Origin: JAHRAH01 sp051009015 | GTDB taxonomy: Bacteria > Pseudomonadota > Gammaproteobacteria > Tethybacterales > Persebacteraceae | Length of the DNA stretch: 19,161 nt | Direction of reading: 5' to 3' | Assembly (NCBI GenBank): GCA_051009015.1 | Contig: JBPCWZ010000065.1 | Span: 1-19,161 of the forward strand | In this document: one piece after another, positions 7,509 through 15,391 of the stretch | Position numbering within the stretch: position 1 is the first letter of the stretch | Layout: each line of letters begins with the position of its first letter | Notes under the pieces: model-generated | Told to the model about the DNA's origin: nothing | What the model saw: only the letters and a program-made list of their open reading frames with translations | Database searches by the model: none | Program-made: the position numbers and the translations under genes

Positions 7509-8969
7509 ATGCCGCGCTGGCTTGCTGTTTGTCAGGGGTTTGGCAAGACGCTTTCCTGTTTTGGCGTTTTGATGGCGCTGCCCGCTGTTGTCGCTTTGAT
7601 ATTTGGCGACGGCTTGGCGCGGCATTATTTGTTGTCGGCTTTGTTTGCCGTTGTTTGCGGGGTGGTTTTGGCTTTTGTCATCGGGCGGCGGCGGACAAAA
7701 AGCGAACTCGGCGCGCGGGACGGGTTTTTATTGGTGCTGCTTATTTGGACTCTCCTGCCGGCATTTGCCGCCATTCCTCTGATGGCGGCGGTTGATGGGT
7801 TGGATTTTACCCGCGGGTATTTTGAGGCGGCAAGCGGTTTGACGGCATCGGGCGGCACTGTGTTGCGCGGGCTGGACAACCTGCCGCCTTCCGTTAACTT
7901 TTGGCGGGCGGAAATGATATGGCTTGGCGGCATGGGTTTGATTGTTTTGTTTGCCGCCGTGTTGCCGCTTTTGGGAGTCGGCGGGCGCGGGATGTTTCAG
8001 ACCGAAACGGCGGGACCTTTGAAAGACCAGAAACTGCGCCCCAATATCGCCCACATTGCCAAGGAGTTGTGGCTGATGTATGCGGCTTTGACGGCGCTTT
8101 GCGCGTTTTGTTATTTTGCCGCCGGGATGACTTTTTTGGACGCGGTAATGCATTCCTTTACCACGATGGGGCTGGGCGGCTTTTCGTCGCACGATGCGAG
8201 TTATGCCTATTTTGATTCGCAATGGATAGAAGCGGTTGCCGTTGTTTTTATGATTATCGCCGGAATGAGTTTTACCACCCACATTACGGCGTTCGGGCGC
8301 AAATCATTCCGCCCCTATTCGCATCAGCCGGAATGCCGCGCCTATTTGGCGATATTGTTTGTGGCAATTGTTATTGTTGTTTGTTATTTGCGCTTGTCGG
8401 GCGTTTATGACAACTGGCTTTCGGCTTTTCGCTACGGGGTTTTCAATACCGTCTCCATCGCCACGACAACCGGCTATTCCAATACCGATTTTGGCGCATG
8501 GCCTTTGGCGGCGCCGCTTTTTATTTTGCTATTGGCAAACATTACCGCCTGCAGCGGCTCCACCGGCGGCGGCATAAAACTCATCCGCGCTTTGATAGCC
8601 CTGCGCCAAACTACCGCCGAGCGCGACAAACTATTGCATCCTTCGGCATGGTATGACACCAAAGTCGGCCGCGCACTGCCGCAGCGGACATTGAATTCTG
8701 TGCTGTATTTTATATTGGCGTATTTTGCCGCGGCAACTTTGGTTATGCTTTTATTGGCGGCGAGCGGGATGGATTTTCTAACCGCCTTTTCGGCGGCAGT
8801 CGCATCCATAAGCAATACCGGTCCCGGTTTGGGCGAGGTTGGTCCCTCTTCCACTTATGGCGATTTAACAAACTTGCAAATATGGCTATGCACTCTGGCG
8901 ATGCTGCTGGGGCGTTTGGAACTAATGGTCTTCCTCGTCGTCATCCACCGCGGCTTTTGGAAGTATTGA
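7509..8969 (+). CDS. trkH: Trk-type potassium uptake protein TrkH
   Basis: This is the pore subunit of the Trk K+ uptake system, 486 residues (E. coli TrkH is 483). The four selectivity-filter half-loops are visible in order: EAASGLTASGGTVLRG (about residue 117), HSFTTMGLGGFSSHD, FNTVSIATTTGYSNTDFG and ASISNTGPGLGEVGP. Each is followed by a pore helix region, and GGMGLIVLFAAVLPLLGVGG and ACSGSTGGGIKLIR are also typical. ATG 7509 is chosen over TTG 7503 because the strong Shine-Dalgarno GGGGAGGGG (7494-7502) is then spaced by 6 nt. The regulatory NAD-binding partner TrkA is convergent immediately downstream, so the complex is encoded by two opposing transcription units. Confidence 0.96.
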   Translation: MPRWLAVCQGFGKTLSCFGVLMALPAVVALIFGDGLARHYLLSALFAVVCGVVLAFVIGRRRTKSELGARDGFLLVLLIWTLLPAFAAIPLMAAVDGLDFTRGYFEAASGLTASGGTVLRGLDNLPPSVNFWRAEMIWLGGMGLIVLFAAVLPLLGVGGRGMFQTETAGPLKDQKLRPNIAHIAKELWLMYAALTALCAFCYFAAGMTFLDAVMHSFTTMGLGGFSSHDASYAYFDSQWIEAVAVVFMIIAGMSFTTHITAFGRKSFRPYSHQPECRAYLAILFVAIVIVVCYLRLSGVYDNWLSAFRYGVFNTVSIATTTGYSNTDFGAWPLAAPLFILLLANITACSGSTGGGIKLIRALIALRQTTAERDKLLHPSAWYDTKVGRALPQRTLNSVLYFILAYFAAATLVMLLLAASGMDFLTAFSAAVASISNTGPGLGEVGPSSTYGDLTNLQIWLCTLAMLLGRLELMVFLVVIHRGFWKY

Positions 8970-8987
8970 CAAGACAAAAACAAACAA

Positions 8988-9020
8988 AGCGGCAAAAGCC
9001 CCCTGCCCTTTTTTGCCGCT
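8988..9020. terminator. Bidirectional hairpin between trkH and trkA
   Basis: A perfect 10-bp stem AGCGGCAAAA (8988-8997) / TTTTGCCGCT (9011-9020) with a 13-nt loop lies between two convergent stop codons. The A/T side of the stem gives U-rich ends in both directions, so one structure can serve both genes. Confidence 0.7.
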
Positions 9021-9032
9021 CCCGCATTGTTA

Positions 9033-10397
9033 TTAAATATAACTTACACTGACTTGCAGAAGTTTTTCCAAACGGCGGACGGCGTTTTGTCCGGTGGCAA
9101 AAACAACCAGAAGATCCTGGTCTTCAACAACAACATCGTCGTGGGCGATGAGAAGTTTGCCGCCCCTCACAACTGCGCCGGGGGTTGTTTCCGGCGGCCA
9201 GGGAATATCCGCCATCGCCCTGCCTACAACCTCGGAAGTTTTGCTGCTGCCGCTAATGACCGCTTCTATCGCTTCGCCGGAGCCATGATGCAAAGAATGC
9301 ACCGCATCCACTTTTCCCCTTCTTATGCGCGCCAAAACCGTGCCTATCGTCAGTTGCGAAGGCGATACGACAACATCCAACTGCCGCCGCAATATGTCGG
9401 CATAAGTTTCGCGGTTGGCAAGCGTGATGGTTTTTTTCGCCCCCAGCCGTTTGGCGAGAATCGCCGACAGGACATTTTCCTCATCGTCATTCGTCAGCCC
9501 GCAATAGATATCGGTCTCCCCTATCGCTTCGGATTTCAGCAGGCGTTCGTCTGTCGCCCTGCCTTTCAATACCAGCGCATTATCAAGTTCTTGCGATAAA
9601 AACCTGCACCGCTCCCTGTCCATATCCATAATCTTCACCTGACAAACATCTTCAATCGCCGCCGCAACCCGCAAGCCGACATTGCCGCCGCCCGCTATCA
9701 TCACGCGGCGGGCGAAATGCTCTCCGGCAAGCAGCGGCGTTATGGAATCCAAATATTCCGGCGCCGCGACAATGGACAACTCATCGCCGACAAACAAACG
9801 CGTCTCCGCCTTCGGCTTGACGGTCTTATAATCGCGATATACCGACACGGCGCGAAAATCCGCATCCGGCAGTTGGCTGCGCAAATCGCCCACCGTCTTG
9901 CCCGCCATTACCGCTTTGGACGCCACGGCGAAGGATGCCAAAACTGCCCGCCCGCCCGCTATCTTAAGCACCGACAAACAGCCCGGATGACGGATGGATT
10001 CGCTGATGTTGTCGGCGATGATTTGTTCCGGGCAAAATAGCATGTCAATGTCAAAACCATCGCGCCCGTTAATGCGCGCATCGTCATAAAGCGCGCTGCG
10101 GATGCGGGCTATCTTTGTCGGCGTGTGAAAAAGCAGGGAACACAACTTGCACGCGACAAGATTGACCTCGTCAAGCGCGGTGACGGCGATGACCATATCT
10201 GCATCATCGCCGCCGGCGTTTTCCAGAGTTTGCGGGTCTGCCGCGCTTCCTTGCACAGTGCGCAAATCATTGTCCGATTGCAATTCCATCAACTTGGCGC
10301 GGCTGGTATCCACAACCGTAACCTCGCAACTGTTGGCGACCAAAAGCCGCGCTATCTCGCCGCCGACCCGCCCGCAACCGAGAATAAGAATATTCAT
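9033..10397 (-). CDS. trkA: Trk potassium uptake regulator TrkA
   Basis: This cytosolic NAD(H)-binding peripheral subunit gates TrkH. At 454 residues it has the full two-RCK layout (E. coli 458). The first Rossmann domain opens with MNILILGCGRVGGEIARLL (GxGxxG) and has VVDTS at the adenosine-ribose position. The second starts about residue 227 with RVMIAGGGNVGLRVA and IMDMD. Each is followed by an RCK-C lobe, the last ending VVVEDQDLLVVFATG. The frame continues 12 nt upstream to a TTG, but the Met at 10397 aligns with the conserved N terminus. Neither has a strong ribosome site. It lies 29 bp behind proA on the same strand, so co-transcription is likely. Confidence 0.95.
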   Translation of the reverse strand: MNILILGCGRVGGEIARLLVANSCEVTVVDTSRAKLMELQSDNDLRTVQGSAADPQTLENAGGDDADMVIAVTALDEVNLVACKLCSLLFHTPTKIARIRSALYDDARINGRDGFDIDMLFCPEQIIADNISESIRHPGCLSVLKIAGGRAVLASFAVASKAVMAGKTVGDLRSQLPDADFRAVSVYRDYKTVKPKAETRLFVGDELSIVAAPEYLDSITPLLAGEHFARRVMIAGGGNVGLRVAAAIEDVCQVKIMDMDRERCRFLSQELDNALVLKGRATDERLLKSEAIGETDIYCGLTNDDEENVLSAILAKRLGAKKTITLANRETYADILRRQLDVVVSPSQLTIGTVLARIRRGKVDAVHSLHHGSGEAIEAVISGSSKTSEVVGRAMADIPWPPETTPGAVVRGGKLLIAHDDVVVEDQDLLVVFATGQNAVRRLEKLLQVSVSYI

Positions 10398-10426
10398 ATC
10401 AGCGGGCAAATGTCAATGATTAACAA

Positions 10427-11680
10427 TTAACCGCGCACCTGCCCGTTGCCGAGCACGACATATTTTTGCGTCGTCAAAGCCATCACGCCGACGGGACCGC
10501 GCGCATGCAATTTGTCGGTGGAAGTGCCGACTTCCGCGCCCAAGCCGTATTCGCCGCCGTCGGCAAAAGCGGTTGAGGCGTTTATCATTACCGAAGAAGA
10601 ATCCACCTCGCGGACAAACTTCCAACCGGCATCATAATCGCGGGCGATGATGGCATCGGTATGTCCGGAGCCGTATTTGTTTATATGCACAACCGCCGCC
10701 GCCAAAGACGGGACGATGCAAATGCTAATCACCGGCGCCAGATATTCCGCGCTCCAATCTTCTTCCGCCGCCGCTTTGCATCCGTCGCCGATAATGGCGC
10801 AACTTTGGGCGCAACCGCGCAACTCCACACCGCGCTTTGTCAATGCCGCGGCGATGGGCGGCAGTGCTTTGTCTGCCACATTCTTATGCACAAGCAGCGA
10901 TTCCAAAGCATTGCAAACGCCGTATCTTCGTGTTTTGGCATTTATGGTTATCTCGCGCGCGACTGCCATATCCGCCGACTCGTCAATATACAAATGGCAG
11001 TTGCCGTCCAGATGTTTCAATGACGGCATTACCGCATCTTTCGCCACCCTTTCTATTAAGCCGCGTCCGCCGCGCGGGATGACCAAATCTATGTCCGCGC
11101 ACTTCAACAATGCCCCGACCATCTCGCGCCCGCTATCGGCAACGACAACCGCCGATGCCGAAGGCAAGCCGACTTCGGCAAACGCCGCAGTGATGCATTT
11201 GGCTATCGCCATATTACTTTGTTGCGCTTCCGACCCGCCGCGCAAAATAACGGCATTGCCGGACTTTATGGCAAGTGCGGCGATATCCGCAGTAACGCCG
11301 GGGCGGGATTCGTATATCGCAAGTATCACGCCCAGCGGAATGCGCATTTTGCCGACAACAATGCCGGACGGCATCGGGCGCATTTCATCAATCGCGCCGA
11401 CCGGGTCATCTTGTGCGGCGATATCCTCCGCACTTTCGGCAAGTTTGCCGACAGCAGCCGCCGACAATTGCAACCGCTCTTTTAGGGCAGCGCTTAAATC
11501 ATCGGCATTTTCCATATCGCGCCGGTTGGCATCAACAATCTCCCCGGCATTCTCGCGCAACAAGCGCGCCAATGCAAGCAAAGCATTATTTCGCACAGCA
11601 GTGGAAGACCGCGCCAAAACCCCCGCCGCCGCCCGGGCATCCGCCGCCAATGTCGCCGCATTCATCATTCCGCCAGCCAT
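10427..11680 (-). CDS. proA: Gamma-glutamyl phosphate reductase
   Basis: ProA reduces gamma-glutamyl phosphate to glutamate semialdehyde with NADPH, the second step of proline synthesis. It is 417 residues, equal to the E. coli enzyme. Motifs include IPLGVILAIYESRPGVTADI, ALAIKSGNAVILRGGSEAQQ (cofactor site), DLVIPRGGRGLIERV, the catalytic cysteine region NAKTRRYGVCNALESLLVHK, and the C-terminal SSVMINASTAFADGGEYGLG with STDKLHARGPVGVMALTT. Possible starts are 11680, 11668 and 11665. The first gives the family length, while GGCGGA lies directly before the last two. Its usual partner proB is absent from the window. It is preceded by the restriction enzyme gene (24-bp gap) and followed by trkA, an osmolyte and K+ pairing. 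Confidence 0.95.
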   Translation of the reverse strand: MAGGMMNAATLAADARAAAGVLARSSTAVRNNALLALARLLRENAGEIVDANRRDMENADDLSAALKERLQLSAAAVGKLAESAEDIAAQDDPVGAIDEMRPMPSGIVVGKMRIPLGVILAIYESRPGVTADIAALAIKSGNAVILRGGSEAQQSNMAIAKCITAAFAEVGLPSASAVVVADSGREMVGALLKCADIDLVIPRGGRGLIERVAKDAVMPSLKHLDGNCHLYIDESADMAVAREITINAKTRRYGVCNALESLLVHKNVADKALPPIAAALTKRGVELRGCAQSCAIIGDGCKAAAEEDWSAEYLAPVISICIVPSLAAAVVHINKYGSGHTDAIIARDYDAGWKFVREVDSSSVMINASTAFADGGEYGLGAEVGTSTDKLHARGPVGVMALTTQKYVVLGNGQVRG

Positions 11681-11689
11681 AAAAGGGTG

Positions 11690-11695
11690 ATTCTA
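11690..11695 (-). promoter_or_regulatory. Candidate -10 element of proA
   Basis: Read on the minus strand, TTTTGTAGAAT ends 9 nt before the first proA ATG, implying a very short or absent leader. The same TTTTG(n)TAGAAT string occurs before the permease at 1340-1350 and at 3583-3593. Confidence 0.35.
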
Positions 11696-11704
11696 CAAAA
11701 CCTT

Positions 11705-12805
11705 TCAACTATCATCTTTATCCCCGCGCGCGCTTTCCCATGCCATTTTCAAGTCGTAATTGACAGCGGCATCATCCTCCACGCACTTGACATATGCGTT
11801 AACAAAAGCGCTCGTGTCTTTCATCAATCGCAGATAATAGGCAAGCGTTTCCAAAATGCCGTTCACAATCAATTGGCATCCGTGCTCGCGGCGGATTTGG
11901 TCAATAATGGCTTCAATTTCGGACGCATCGGAAAGAGTGCTGTCAGTGCTGAGCAGATAGAAGGTTTTTACCGAGGTCGTGCGAAACTTGGCGTAGCAAT
12001 CGCGCGCCAGCCCCGGCGTAATGCGAACACCGTGCTTGATTTCCACCGCTTCCATCGGCAGATGCTGCTTGTCCATAACCTGCACATCGCCCAATGACCC
12101 GGTTTTTTGGTCGGCGGCCGTGTGCGATTCAAGTGGCGGCAATTGGCAATCTTTATACCTCTCCATCTCCAAGACCAGCCGCTGATAAGCGGCATAAACC
12201 GCCAGCACCGGCAAACGCGCCGCGCCCCGCATGCCGGAATCAAAATGACAGCGCAAGCGCCGGACAATCTGGGCAATCGTTAAGTTATTGGGACGCGACA
12301 AGCGAATGGAAGAACTCATATCGCGCCACCGCACAAGCCCGGCAAGAATATACAAAATGGCGTCTTTCGGACATGCGCCGTTGACCTGTACTTCGTTAAT
12401 TGCCTGCAAAAAAGCCGCTTTCAGGACAACCGGACGTATTTTGCCAGGATAATCCATATTGTAAGGCGCCGCCTGCTCGAGCGAGCGCGTAAGCCAGCCG
12501 GAGCCGCTTTGCATGGCGGGGAATTTGTTGCGCTTCAAAAACGGCGTCACAGTCCGCGCATCCATACCCCTTCCGGCAAAACCGCCCTCCATGCCCGCTT
12601 GATGCAAGCGGATATCCTGCTGCGGAGCAAGGGCTTTTTTCAGCAGCAATGTCATAAGTACCGCCAAAACCCCTCTGCTTGTTTCGCAGTGCTCAAGCAC
12701 CACATCCAAACACCTGCATAGCGGCATCGGCTGCGGCTTGGGAGATTTTTGCGAAATATCCCGGCAGAGATATTCAAGCAACCGGTATTCTTCGGAGTTA
12801 TCCAT
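11705..12805 (-). CDS. Type II restriction endonuclease, SacI-like family
   Basis: This 366-residue protein is paired with a DNA methyltransferase. I recognise the stretch GGFAGRGMDARTVTPFLKRN with WLTRSLEQAAPYNMDYPGKI as the pattern of the SacI restriction endonuclease family (R.SacI is of similar length, about 358). A plausible PD-(D/E)xK nuclease core is present: Asp240 in SLGDVQV, then VEIK (254-257) fourteen residues later. The frame extends to 12934, but that upstream part only overlaps the methyltransferase. ATG 12805 overlaps the methyltransferase stop as ATGGATAA (8 nt), giving translational coupling, so the nuclease is made after the protecting enzyme. The target site is not readable from sequence; the SacI site is GAGCTC. 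Another type II family with a similar motif is possible. Confidence 0.65.
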   Translation of the reverse strand: MDNSEEYRLLEYLCRDISQKSPKPQPMPLCRCLDVVLEHCETSRGVLAVLMTLLLKKALAPQQDIRLHQAGMEGGFAGRGMDARTVTPFLKRNKFPAMQSGSGWLTRSLEQAAPYNMDYPGKIRPVVLKAAFLQAINEVQVNGACPKDAILYILAGLVRWRDMSSSIRLSRPNNLTIAQIVRRLRCHFDSGMRGAARLPVLAVYAAYQRLVLEMERYKDCQLPPLESHTAADQKTGSLGDVQVMDKQHLPMEAVEIKHGVRITPGLARDCYAKFRTTSVKTFYLLSTDSTLSDASEIEAIIDQIRREHGCQLIVNGILETLAYYLRLMKDTSAFVNAYVKCVEDDAAVNYDLKMAWESARGDKDDS

Positions 12806-13844
12806 GCAACGCCCACTTTCTTGCATACCTGCAATAGCCAGCATTAATATCAACGCCGATATAATGCCTGCCTTCGCGGCGCGCGGCAACAAGCGTCGTG
12901 CCGCTACCCGCATAATGGTCCAATACGACGCCACCGGGTGGACACAATAATCTTATTAACTCGCGGATGACAGGAAGCGGATAAACCGCCGAATGCCCGC
13001 TACCATTGCCACTTGCAACGGCACTTTCTATTATGTCGCGTTTCATTTTTTCGCCGCGAATCCTGATAAGCGTGAATCCGTTGTCCCGCATTTGGGAATT
13101 GCGCCCGCCGTCCTGCCCTCCGAAAGCGGGCGCATGAATGCCGCGAATTTTCATCCGAAATCCCTCAATAGTTCCGCTCCTGACTTCCGCAATCGCCTCA
13201 TCAAGCACCCGGTGTCCCAATATCTTTTGTTTCGCCGACAAAGAAGAACACGAAAGCAACTCCCGGTATTTCTGCCCCAGTTTCAACCCCGGCTTGCACA
13301 CCGGTTTGGAGGGCATGCGCCCAAAATCGCCCTGATATCCCGAGCCGTTCATAAATTCATCCCGGGCGTAATAATAATCGTCGCTTTTGACGAAGTGAAA
13401 AAACGGCTCCGTGCTGCTGACCAGGCGCCGCTTGTATTGACGCGGCGTTGGGTTGCGTTTAACCCATGTTATGTTGTTGACCAGCGACACCGGGAATTTT
13501 TCCACCGCGGCAAGCGCAAACCGGTAGGGCGCAAGCAAAAGCCCGCCCCTGAGATACTTGTCACCAAGGTTATAAACGATATTGCCGGTCGGCTTCACCA
13601 CCCGGACAACCTCGCCAAAAGCGGCAAGCAAAGCGGCGATATATTCCGAAACGCTGTCTTCGTTGCCGATGCCGATGCCTTCGTAATCGCGCTGACGGTA
13701 ATAGGGCGGCGAAGTCACAACGGCATCAACGCTGGCGGCGGGTATGCGCCGCAACACATCAGCGCAGTTTCCGCAGTGAACCTTGTCCCAAAAAGCGCTC
13801 TTATCAAAAGCGACATTCGCCTGCACGGCAATTGTTGATGTCAT
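12798..13844 (-). CDS. DNA methyltransferase, beta-class amino-MTase, probably N4-cytosine
   Basis: This modification enzyme of the type II system has 348 residues. The catalytic motif IV, TSPPYYRQRDYEG (residues 44-56), has Ser-Pro-Pro-Tyr, which favours N4-cytosine over N6-adenine (usually D/NPPY). The S-adenosylmethionine motif I comes at the C terminus as VVLDHYAGSGTTLVAARREG (306-325) followed by YIGVDIN. This order (IV before I) defines the beta class, and the region between (about 130-270) would be the target recognition domain. The open frame reaches 13973, but that would place the start inside a terminator hairpin. ATG 13844 is preceded by GAGAGGGGGG and 25 nt by an extended -10. The stop overlaps the nuclease start. 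No controller (C) protein gene is seen. Confidence 0.88.
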   Translation of the reverse strand: MTSTIAVQANVAFDKSAFWDKVHCGNCADVLRRIPAASVDAVVTSPPYYRQRDYEGIGIGNEDSVSEYIAALLAAFGEVVRVVKPTGNIVYNLGDKYLRGGLLLAPYRFALAAVEKFPVSLVNNITWVKRNPTPRQYKRRLVSSTEPFFHFVKSDDYYYARDEFMNGSGYQGDFGRMPSKPVCKPGLKLGQKYRELLSCSSLSAKQKILGHRVLDEAIAEVRSGTIEGFRMKIRGIHAPAFGGQDGGRNSQMRDNGFTLIRIRGEKMKRDIIESAVASGNGSGHSAVYPLPVIRELIRLLCPPGGVVLDHYAGSGTTLVAARREGRHYIGVDINAGYCRYARKWALHG

Positions 13845-13869
13845 TCCCGCAACCCCCCTCTCTGGCGGA

Positions 13870-13878
13870 ATTATATCA
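13870..13878 (-). promoter_or_regulatory. Extended -10 promoter of the restriction-modification operon
   Basis: On the minus strand the sequence reads TGATATAAT, a perfect TGnTATAAT extended -10. The predicted transcript start is near 13863, giving a leader of about 20 nt that contains the G-rich ribosome site. No canonical -35 is seen; a palindrome (13895-13907) occupies that position. Confidence 0.65.
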
Positions 13879-13894
13879 TACATTCGGCAAACCG

Positions 13895-13907
13895 GATGAC
13901 TGTCATC
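13895..13907. promoter_or_regulatory. Operator-like palindrome over the -35 of the methyltransferase promoter
   Basis: GATGAC-T-GTCATC is a perfect 6+6 inverted repeat centred about 38 bp upstream of the predicted start of transcription. A protein bound here would block or replace -35 contacts. Its ligand is unknown: the methyltransferase itself or an unlinked controller are candidates. Confidence 0.4.
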
Positions 13908-13923
13908 GGCGCAAAAAATAAAA

Positions 13924-13981
13924 AAAACTCCCCCTTCCTTTGTGGGGAAGGGGGAGTTTGGAAAACCCGCCATTGGCGGGT
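13924..13981 (-). terminator. Tandem terminators of the demethylase operon
   Basis: Reading leftward from the demethylase stop, the first hairpin is AACCCGCC-AAT-GGCGGGTT (13963-13981), followed by TTTT. The second is a 14-bp perfect stem, AAACTCCCCCTTCC / GGAAGGGGGAGTTT (13924-13958), followed by a run of eight T, an A and six T. Together they isolate the operon from the restriction-modification genes. Confidence 0.85.
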
Positions 13982-13997
13982 TGGCTTGTTTTTCCGG

Positions 13998-15323
13998 TTA
14001 CAGTTTGGTGCCGGTTTTGCTCAAGCCGGTGCCGGAGTCAAAGGGCTTTTTGAACGGCGTTTGCACGACTTCGGCATCGGTCTCGCCGCCGTAGCAATCG
14101 GGCAGCGTGACTTTTAACTTCGCGCCCAACTCGCCGTATGCGACCGGTACAAAAGCATAGCCGATATTGGACCCTTGCTCCGGCGAATACCACGCCGAAG
14201 TAATGTACCCTACCAACTTGTTGCCGTCTTTGTCGTGCACATGGTAAAAATCGGACGGGTACCATGTTATCTGGTCGCCGCCCATGCGCACGCCGCACAA
14301 CTTGTGGGTTACGCCGTCCGCTTTTATCTTTGCCAATGCATCCTTGCCGATGAAGTTTTCCTTGTCAAGATCCACCTGCCAGCCGAGGCCTATCTCAAAA
14401 GGATTAACCTCCTGATCCATATCCTGACCCCACGACAAAATGCCCGCTTCTATCCGCCGGTGATGGCCCGGCGCTATCACGCGCAAGTTAAACTCCTTGC
14501 CCGCTTCCAAAACGCCATACCACATATCTTCGGCGTATTTGGTCGCATCGTAGAGGTATATCTCAAAACCCGACTCGGCCGAAAAACCCGAACGCGATAT
14601 CATCACATCGCGCCCGCCGACTTTGCCGCGCATCAAGCCGTAATACGGCACATCGTCAATCGCCGCGCCGAAGATCTTGCGCATCAGATCCATTGACTTC
14701 GGTCCTTGAATCTGCACCGGCGCAACATCTATCTCGTGAATGGAAACATCCATCCCGGCGACGGCATTGACGCCTTGCAGCCAAAACTCCAAATCGGAAT
14801 CCGACAGCGAAAACCAAAACTCGTCTTCAGCCGGGCGCAACATTACCGGGTCGTTCAACACGCCGCCGTATTGGTTGCACAAGATGACATAGCGCGCTTT
14901 CATCACGCCGCAAATGGATGCTTTGCGCGTAATGACCATATCAACAAACTTCTCGGCATCGGGCCCCTTGACGCATATCTGCCGCTCCACGGCGACATTC
15001 CACATCGTGACATGCTGCGTCAGGTATTCGTATTCCTTCATCAGCCCGCCGTCTTCCGGCTTGATGTAGGCGCGCGGATGATAGATGCGGTTGTACACCG
15101 AATGGCACCAGCAACCGGCTTCCTGCGACAAGTGCCAATAGGGACCCTTGCGCACGCGCTGGTCTATGAGCAGGCGCGAGCCTTCGGCATTTTCGCCTTC
15201 ATAGCCCGGCTTGGCGCGCGAATCGCCGCTTTGGCGAAGTTGAATCGGCACCCGCCGCGCTTTGAGGAGCGACTGGTCAGCGGGCCAGGTTTTTCCGGCT
15301 TCGCTCAGTTTGGTAATGGACAT
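13998..15323 (-). CDS. GcvT/DmdA-like tetrahydrofolate-dependent methyltransferase (demethylase)
   Basis: This 441-residue protein belongs to the aminomethyltransferase fold family, which moves one-carbon groups from a methylated donor to tetrahydrofolate. Family landmarks are VERQICVKGPDAEKF (about 112), VAPVQIQGPKSMDLM, ISRSGFSAESGFEIYLY (242-258), EAGILSWGQDMD (292-303) and NFIGKDAL. True glycine-cleavage T-proteins have GG(I/V)xDD at the active-site aspartate. Here it is GGVLNDPV (153-160) followed by SLSDSDLEFWLQG, the version I recall from DMSP demethylase DmdA. The first 95 residues are an extension not present in either enzyme. The donor is therefore a DMSP-, betaine- or sarcosine-like compound, unproven. 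No gcvH or gcvP is present. AAGGAG precedes the start, 68 nt behind the BetI-MetF gene. Confidence 0.85.
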   Translation of the reverse strand: MSITKLSEAGKTWPADQSLLKARRVPIQLRQSGDSRAKPGYEGENAEGSRLLIDQRVRKGPYWHLSQEAGCWCHSVYNRIYHPRAYIKPEDGGLMKEYEYLTQHVTMWNVAVERQICVKGPDAEKFVDMVITRKASICGVMKARYVILCNQYGGVLNDPVMLRPAEDEFWFSLSDSDLEFWLQGVNAVAGMDVSIHEIDVAPVQIQGPKSMDLMRKIFGAAIDDVPYYGLMRGKVGGRDVMISRSGFSAESGFEIYLYDATKYAEDMWYGVLEAGKEFNLRVIAPGHHRRIEAGILSWGQDMDQEVNPFEIGLGWQVDLDKENFIGKDALAKIKADGVTHKLCGVRMGGDQITWYPSDFYHVHDKDGNKLVGYITSAWYSPEQGSNIGYAFVPVAYGELGAKLKVTLPDCYGGETDAEVVQTPFKKPFDSGTGLSKTGTKL

Positions 15324-15391
15324 TGTTTTTTTCTCCTTGTTTTGTGTTTTGTCTTTGTGGGACGAACTCGGTAATGCGGCAATCCGCGCTA

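Noticed and set aside
12806..12934. N-terminal extension of the restriction enzyme frame
   Set aside because: It overlaps the methyltransferase's conserved S-adenosylmethionine motif region; the ATGGATAA junction gives a better start.
13845..13973. N-terminal extension of the methyltransferase frame
   Set aside because: It would begin inside the demethylase terminator and cross the promoter.
15324..15391. Riboswitch between the fusion gene and the demethylase
   Set aside because: The 68-nt gap is too short and shows only a Shine-Dalgarno, with no glycine, SAM or THF aptamer-like pairing that I could see.
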